A stretch of 64,000 bases of DNA, taken from contig NC_079502.1 of assembly GCF_030052815.1 (NCBI RefSeq), positions 37,130,050-37,194,049 on the forward strand, given 5' to 3'. Origin of the DNA: Hevea brasiliensis (lineage: Eukaryota > Streptophyta > Magnoliopsida > Malpighiales > Euphorbiaceae). The first letter of the stretch is position 1; each line of letters opens with the position of its first letter. Under the pieces are notes generated by a model that was given only the letters and a program-made list of their open reading frames with translations, was not told the origin of the DNA and made no database searches. This document shows positions 58,516 to 64,000 of this stretch, piece after piece. A program made the position numbers and the translations under genes.

Positions 58516-59570
58516 TTTAAACATAATCTCTAATTCACTCTAAGTCCATTAAAACAATCAAACTCATTCCTTCCTTAGGGCTGCCGAAATTCATGGTATA
58601 CATACACATGAATTCTTTTCATTTAATTTACAAATTCTTGTTCACTTTAAGTCCTTAACATGGAATGAAAGGGATTTAGGTATAAATATGCACTAACCTT
58701 TTTGAAACCAACCTTGAGCTTGTTATTCTTCAAGATTTCTCCTAGAATCATAATAATCATAATCAATTATAACTTCACTTTCCTAAATTAAATATCCAAT
58801 AAAAATTCAACAGCATTTCCCCTTAAATTAGACTAAACTCCTATCATAAATCTTAAATCCACAACCACCCATTAATACCCAATCTGGCAGCTTGTGCATT
58901 CAAATTTATATATAATGATCTAACCGTTAGATAAATCCCAAATTTTAACCATATATTCAAGACATCCCTATACAATATCAGTAAAAATTTTAGCATCAAA
59001 CAATCTCTATATCATGAGATATCAAAACATTCATTCAACCCTTCAAAATCTGAATTTTTGCAGAAATCAGTCTTACTCAGACAGCTCATGCAAAATAATT
59101 TATATCTCATAAACCACAAGTCTAAAATTCACCAAATTTTAACCCAGCAGCCTCAACATCCCAAATATCATTTGTACCAAATTTCATAATTTTATAAGCA
59201 TTCTAACTATTTATTTTTCTCAAATTTCAGTAGCCAAAATTCAGAATTCAACCTACAGGCAGCCTGTGTTCAACAATATATTTCTCCAAATCCAACCGTT
59301 GAAGATTCACCAAATTTTAACCATAACTTTCACACATACATACCTCAAACATATCCAAAAATCAGCCGTATATGTTGAGCCAAACTCACCTGGACGGAAG
59401 AGAAAGATGCTGCCCTGCTTAACCCCTTTTTCTGCTACTGTTCATCTCCTTCTCCTTCTTCCTTTCTTTCTTTCTTTTCCTTTTCTCTCTCTTTCTCTCT
59501 TGATTCAGCCCGTATGAAGAAGGGAAACTGCTGGTTTCTTTTGTTTTTATCTCATTTTTGCTTCATTTTT

Positions 59571-59637
59571 ATCCCTTTTATTTATTTTGTCAAGTGGTGA
59601 TTGGGTGGGAGTGCTTAGTGACATAAGCATGAGGTCA
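59571..59637 (-). promoter_or_regulatory. U3 promoter candidate (solo LTR 55289)
   Basis: Minus strand: decayed TGACATAAGCATGAGGTCA palindrome (59619-59637), CCAAT box (59600-59604) and AAATAAAAGG box (59571-59580), about 600 nt from the LTR start. Confidence 0.45.
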
Positions 59638-60179
59638 AAATTACAATTTTAATTCATTTTCTTTTCTTTTCTTTGCTACTCATTTTCAATTCAATTTTTA
59701 GCAATATTTATTTACATTTTATGTCATAATAATTATTTACTCAACTGGACAAGTCGGCCAAAAATCACCTCTGAAGGCGAAACGACCAAAATGCCCTCTG
59801 TTTGGCTTAACGGGTCAAAATTGTCTGTACCGATTGAAAAATTTTTCTAAGTATTTTATTGGCATTCTAATGCCATAGGAACCTCAATGACCCTTCTCTG
59901 GAGTCCCAAAAATTATTTTATGAATTTTCTCTCGGGTCTAGGGCTCCTAGTTGCGAGAACCGCAACTTCCCTCTGGTTACCCATCGCTTGGGCACCGGCT
60001 CATTTGACTTGGTTGTATTTTATTTCTAAAATTTTTACTAAATTTTTCTTATTAATATTTGAGTTATTTATGACTCCTCACTCTAGTCTAATTATTTTTC
60101 CAGACGTTCTAGCTGTCCAGACCGTCACCGGTCACCGGAACAGTAGAATGTACGGAGTTGCTACCGGGAGGGTGTTACA

Positions 60180-60480
60180 GGTAGCTTTGGTTGCATCTTC
60201 TTCTGCTGGAAAGTCCAACAAGAAGAAGGGCAATAAGAAAAAGAAACCTCATATTCCTGGTCCTTCCAAGAAAATAGCTAAACAGAAAAGGAAGACTAAA
60301 GCTGATGGAGGCAAAGGAAAGTGTTTCCACTGCCAAAAGGATGGGCACTGGAAAAGGAACTGCCCAGAGTATCTTGCTTCTCTGAAGGACAAGAAGGATA
60401 CACCTTCGGAAGGTATGTCCATATCTTGTTATTTAGATTCTGATGATAGTCATAGTTCATCTACAGCTTGGGTTTTAGAT
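60180..60480 (+). pseudogene. gag-pr: copia gag C-terminus and protease start (F)
   Basis: ALVASSSAGKSNKKKGNKKK, then the intact knuckle CFHCQKDGHWKRNC (CX2CX4HX4C), then a Ser/Asp-rich linker and WVLD, where the protease DTGA should stand. Thr is replaced by Ile (GATATCG) and a base is missing just after, so the protease is dead and the frame shifts. Confidence 0.92.
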
Positions 60481-61347
60481 ATCGTGCCGCTCACATTTCT
60501 AATGATATGCAGGAACTAGCAAACAGTAGCAGCTTGCATTCTCAAGATATTAGAGTCTGGATTGGCAATGGCTCAACTGTTGAAGCTTTAGCCATAGGAT
60601 CTAAATCTTTTTACATGTTTGGACATGTTTTGTGTTTGGATAATATTTTATATGCACCTGATGCTTTTAAGAACATCATTTCTATATCTAGTTTGACTAG
60701 AAATGGCTATGAATTTCAGTTCACTGATGATGTTTGCAATATTTATTTTGGAAATAAATATGTTGGTTCGGGTTATATGAATGATAGTCTTTATTATTTG
60801 GATAATAATAACAAACACAAATTGAATGCAAGTGATCTAAAAGAATGCAATGCCATGGTGAAAAACAACTCAAGTTCAAAATATATTTGGCACTTAAGAT
60901 TATGTCATATTGTAGAAGATAGGATTGCAAAATTGGAGAAAATGGGGATTCTATCCTCATTGGGCTCTGAGCCTACTCCAACTTGTTAATCTTGCCTTCA
61001 GGGCAAAATGACTAGATCACCCTTTGTTGGACAGGGGCTAAGAGCTGAAAATATTTTGGAGCTAATACATAGTGATGTATGTGGTCCATTTAAAGAAATG
61101 GCTAGAGGGGGTTTTCATTATTTTATTACCTTTACTGATGATAAATCAAGGTTTGGGTATTTGTATTTGATGAAATACAAACATGAATCTTTTGAAAAGT
61201 TCAAAGAATTTAAATTTGAAGTAGAAAATCAAACAGGAAAGAATATTAAAGCTTTTCGATCAGATCGTGGAGGTGAATATTTGGTGAATATTTGTTTCTC
61301 AGCTGACTCCTCCAGGAACGCCACAGCTGAATGGTGTATATGAAAGG
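60481..61347 (+). pseudogene. copia protease end and integrase core (F)
   Basis: After the shift: AAHISNDMQELAN... to WHLRLCH...C-stop-SC, the HHCC domain with stop TAA at 60987 where H has Glu. From 61008: LELIHSDVCGPF (first Asp), FRSDRGGEY (second Asp). A deletion and shift near 61280-61300 remove the stretch before TPPGTPQLNGVYERRN, which holds the third acidic residue in another frame. Confidence 0.93.
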
Positions 61348-61770
61348 AGAAATCGTACCCTATTGGATATGGTACGTAGTATGATGAGCTATACTGATAT
61401 GCCAATCTTCTTTTGGGGATTTGCATTAGAATCAGCTTTGTATATTCTGAATAGGATTCCATCAAAATCAGTTTCTTCCACACCTTATGAGATATGGCAC
61501 GGAAGAAAACCAAGTCTTAAGCATGTTAAGATTTGGGGTTGTCCAACTTATATCAAAAAGCTAAACACTGATAAATTGGAGACCAGATCAGAAAAAGGTC
61601 GATTTGTTGGATATCCAAAAGATAGTTTTGGATATTATTTTTATTTGCCTACTTCACAAAAGGTTGTGATAAGTAGAGATGCCACATTTCTTGAACAACA
61701 GTTTGTTCAAGAAGGAGGCAAAGGAAGGCAAATAGAGTTAGAATTGGAGAATTCTGACCAACCAATGTGA
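61348..61770 (+). pseudogene. copia integrase C-terminal part (F)
   Basis: RRNRTLLDMVRSMMSYTDMP, FALESALYILNRIPSKSV, PYEIWHGRKPSLKHVKIWGC, then RFVGYPKDSFGYYFY, the usual GKGY-like end of copia integrase. A TGA stop is at 61768-61770. Confidence 0.92.
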
Positions 61771-61773
61771 TCG

Positions 61774-62946
61774 ATGGATATAGATCCATCTAGTCAACCA
61801 ATACCCGTTGATGAAACATCTACAGCTGTTCCTCGTAGAACAACCAGGGTATCTCACCCACCAGTGAGATATGGTTTTCTTCATGAAGAAGAACAAGATT
61901 TGTCTACTCATGAAGAAGTAGATCATGGAGATGATCCACTTACCTATGAAGAAGCTATATCAGATATAGACTCTTCAAAATGGATTGATGCTATGAAATC
62001 TGAGATTGATTCCATGTATAAGAATCAAGTTTGGGATCTTATTGACCCACCTGAAGGTATTATACCTATAGGGAACAAATGGGTTTTCAAGAAGAAAATT
62101 GGTTCTGATGGAAAGGTAGAGACCTATAAGGCAAGGCTAGTAGCGAAAGGGTTTCGCCAAAGGTAAGGAATCGAGTATGAGGAGACTTTCTCGCCTGTTG
62201 CCATGCTTAAATCAATTAGGATTTTATTAGCAATAGCTGCATACTATGATTATGAGATTTGGCAGATGGATGTCAAAACAGCTTTTCTCAATGGATACAT
62301 TGAAGAAAACATTTTCATGGAACAACCTAAGGGATTTGAATCCCAAGATGGTTCCAAGGTATGCAAGCTAAAGCAATCCATTTATGGGTTGAAACAAGCT
62401 TTGAGGAGTTGGAACATCCGTTTTGATGAAGCCATTAAATCCTTTGGTTTTATCAAAAATGAGGATGAGCCATGTGTATATAAGAAGGTTAGTGACAGTG
62501 CTATCACTTTCCTTGTCTTATATGTGGATGACATACTGTTGATGAGTAATGACATAGGTATGTTGACGACTATAAAGGTATGGTTGTCAAATACATTCTC
62601 CATGAAAGACTTAGGGGAGGCAACCTATATTCTTGGGATTCGCATCTATAGAGATAGAGCGAAAAGAATAATTGGTTTATCCCAAAGTCTATACTTGGAA
62701 AAGGTGTTAAAGAGGTTTAACATGCTTGATTCCAAGAGAGGATTGTTACCAGTGAGACATGGTATCCATCTTTCTAAAGAGATGTCTCCAAAGACATCGA
62801 AAGAAAGAGATAAGATGGCCAGGATTCCATATGCTTCGGCTATTGGAAGTTTAATGTATGCAATGTTGTGTATTAGGCCGGATATCGCATATGCTGTTAG
62901 TTTGACTAGCAGGTATCAATCCAATCCAGGTTTGGAACATCGATAG
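61774..62946 (+). pseudogene. copia reverse transcriptase (F)
   Basis: From EEAISDIDSSKWIDAMKSEI and NKWVFKKKIGSDGKVE through WQMDVKTAFLNGYIEE and YGLKQA to the catalytic YVDDI (62521-62535), LGIRIYRD, and YASAIGSLMYAMLCIRPDIAYAV. A TAA at 62164-62166 replaces Gln in FRQRQ. A shift near 62945 separates it from RNase H. Catalytic aspartates are intact. Confidence 0.94.
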
Positions 62947-62950
62947 TCAC

Positions 62951-63511
62951 AAGAATATCCTTAAGTACTTGAGAAGAACTAAGGATTTATTCTTGATTTA
63001 TGGAGGTGGAGACTTGCAATTGGATGGTTGTACTGATTCTGATTTCCAATCAGATATCGATGATAGAAAGTCTACCTCTGGATATGTGTTCATTTGTAAT
63101 GGAGGTGCAGTCAGTTAGAAGAGTTCCAAACAGAGCACGACTGCAGATTCCACTACAGAGGCTGAGTATATTGCTGCATCAGATGCTGCAAAGGAAGCTA
63201 TTTGGATAAAGAAGTTCGTGACAGAACTTACAGTAGTTCCTTCCATTGAGTCAGCAGTTCCATTACACTGTGACAACAATGGAGTAGTCATACAGGCTAA
63301 GGAACTAAGGTCTCACCCAAAATCCAAACACATAGAAAGGCACTACCACATTATCAGAGATATAGTTGGGCAAGGCGATTTAGCCATGCAGAAAATAGCA
63401 TCAGTTGAAAATCCAGCTGATCCATTCACTAAGCCTATGTCACAGACTCAGTTAGACCGACATCTTGAGAAGATAGGTCTAAGATATTGTAATGAATGGC
63501 TCTACTGCTAG
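62951..63511 (+). pseudogene. copia RNase H (F)
   Basis: KNILKYLRRTKDL, DSDFQSDIDDRKSTSGYVF, TTEAEYIAASDAAKEAIW, HCDNNGV and RSHPKSKHIERHYHIIRD, the copia RNase H with its acidic residues in place. TAG at 63116-63118 replaces Trp in AVSWKSSKQ. The reading frame ends at TAG 63509-63511, 8 bp before the LTR. Confidence 0.94.
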
Positions 63512-63519
63512 TGGGAGAT
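63510..63519 (+). other. F polypurine tract
   Basis: AGTGGGAGAT, directly before TGTTAGTAG of the 3' LTR. Confidence 0.85.
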
Positions 63520-64000
63520 TGTTAGTAGTATGCCCTAGAGCATATCATTTAGTATGTATCTTGTACATATTTTATTAATAAAAGGCATTTCCACTTTTCT
63601 GTTTATATAATATATTTATGTGTAATAGAAAAGGTCCATTGATATTTTGTTAGAAATATTATTCTTAAGTTGTTAAGAATATGAGTGACAATATTTATAG
63701 CACAAAGTATCATAAATAGGTTCACAATCGAGGATACTTCATAATAAGGACATGACTTATCCACAAAGATTGTATTCATGTTTGTTCCCAAGTTATTTAT
63801 ATGAGATATAAATAAGATGGAATGGTGAGTCTCATGCCATATAACAAACATGATAGGCACTTATAAATGATAAGTAGGCCGAACCAGTAACACTTATGAC
63901 AAGCACATGGAGTTTACTCTTGTCAATGTTTTGTCATAAATCATATCAGTGCATATAATCTTTAGACCTGAGATAGCACAGTTATCTTGTATATAGGTAG
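63520..64000 (+). repeat. F 3' LTR, start
   Basis: TGTTAGTAGTATGCCC..., 481 bp to the window end. Nine differences from the 5' LTR in 477 bases, six of them transitions. The window ends within 5 bp of the point where the inverted solo LTR entered the 5' LTR. Confidence 0.95.

Larger units (their letters stand above)
55289..60179 (-). mobile_element. solo gypsy LTR in F gag, family B/C
   Basis: TGTAACACCCCTCACTCGG to GGAGGGTGTTACA, 4891 bp, perfect TSD ggtag at 55284-55288 and 60180-60184. This is the longest LTR in the window. On the minus strand: promoter block (59571-59637), CT/GA-rich exon-like block shared with G1 3' LTR, donors CCAG/GTGAGT (near 59391) and AAAAAG/GTTAG (GT 58697-58696), twin hairpin, acceptor CGCAG/GTGC (AG 55895-55894). 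Confidence 0.95.
48680..64000 (+). mobile_element. Copia element F, nearly complete
   Basis: 5' LTR (48680-49156 + 51259-52890, 2109 bp), PBS, 1.7 kb leader, gag, protease, integrase, RT, RNase H, PPT and 3' LTR start (63520, cut by the window end). The domain order gag-PR-INT-RT-RH is diagnostic of Ty1/copia. Two solo LTRs sit inside it (49157-51253 and 55289-60179). In the 477 LTR bases visible at both ends I count 9 differences and no indel (1.9%). It carries about nine disabling lesions, so it is not autonomous. Confidence 0.95.

Noticed and set aside
58327..58533. Frame ending in alternating Tyr-Ile
   Set aside because: It is a translation of the TA microsatellite.

Overview
The window is AT-rich plant DNA made almost entirely of LTR retrotransposons nested inside one another. 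The TGTAACACCC- or TGTCACACCC-type LTR ends, the TGGTATCAGAGC primer-binding sites (plant initiator tRNA-Met type), the chromovirus-like gag with paired zinc knuckles and the plant Ty1/copia gag-pol all fit a repeat-rich, probably pericentromeric region of a eudicot. The species cannot be fixed from this sequence. I found no host gene, rRNA, tRNA or CRISPR array. Every gag or pol piece is broken or truncated.

Two groups account for the window. The first is a Ty3/gypsy chromovirus (Tekay/Del-like) with very long LTRs (about 3.1-4.9 kb) in two sub-families. Family A LTRs read TGTCACACCC...GTTACA on the + strand and family B/C LTRs read TGTAACACCC...GTTACA. The second is a Ty1/copia family with 2.1 kb LTRs.

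Layout, with 5-bp target-site duplications (TSDs) read from the sequence. Gypsy D (minus strand, 5' LTR 42832-46747) sits in an older gypsy pol fragment E (46748-47260). Copia H (minus, 33987-41488) sits in D. Gypsy G1 (plus, up to 33986) sits in H. G1 was hit in its 5' LTR by LTR A1 (1-3155 + 12297-12551), which holds compound LTR B (3156-12291), which holds a solo LTR A (4956-9069). G1 was also hit in its gag zinc knuckle by gypsy G2 (16081-29493), which holds a solo LTR (20393-24865). H's LTR holds a copia solo LTR (37541-39651). To the right, LTR A3 (47261-48679) interrupts E and is itself interrupted by copia F (48680 to beyond 64000). F holds a copia solo LTR in its own 5' LTR (49157-51253) and a gypsy solo LTR in its gag (55289-60179).

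The most interesting signals lie inside the LTRs and leaders. (1) All twelve gypsy LTR copies carry two adjacent hairpins with compensatory changes, ending on a CGCAG/GTA that looks like a 3' splice site. Upstream lie a CCAAT/TATA promoter about 600 nt into the LTR and a conserved AG/GTWAGT donor, so each LTR may contain a 1.7-3.0 kb intron. (2) The copia leaders of F and H carry a 35-nt-period array of small hairpins whose stems are kept while the loops vary. (3) B looks like two LTRs fused across a 4-nt microhomology.
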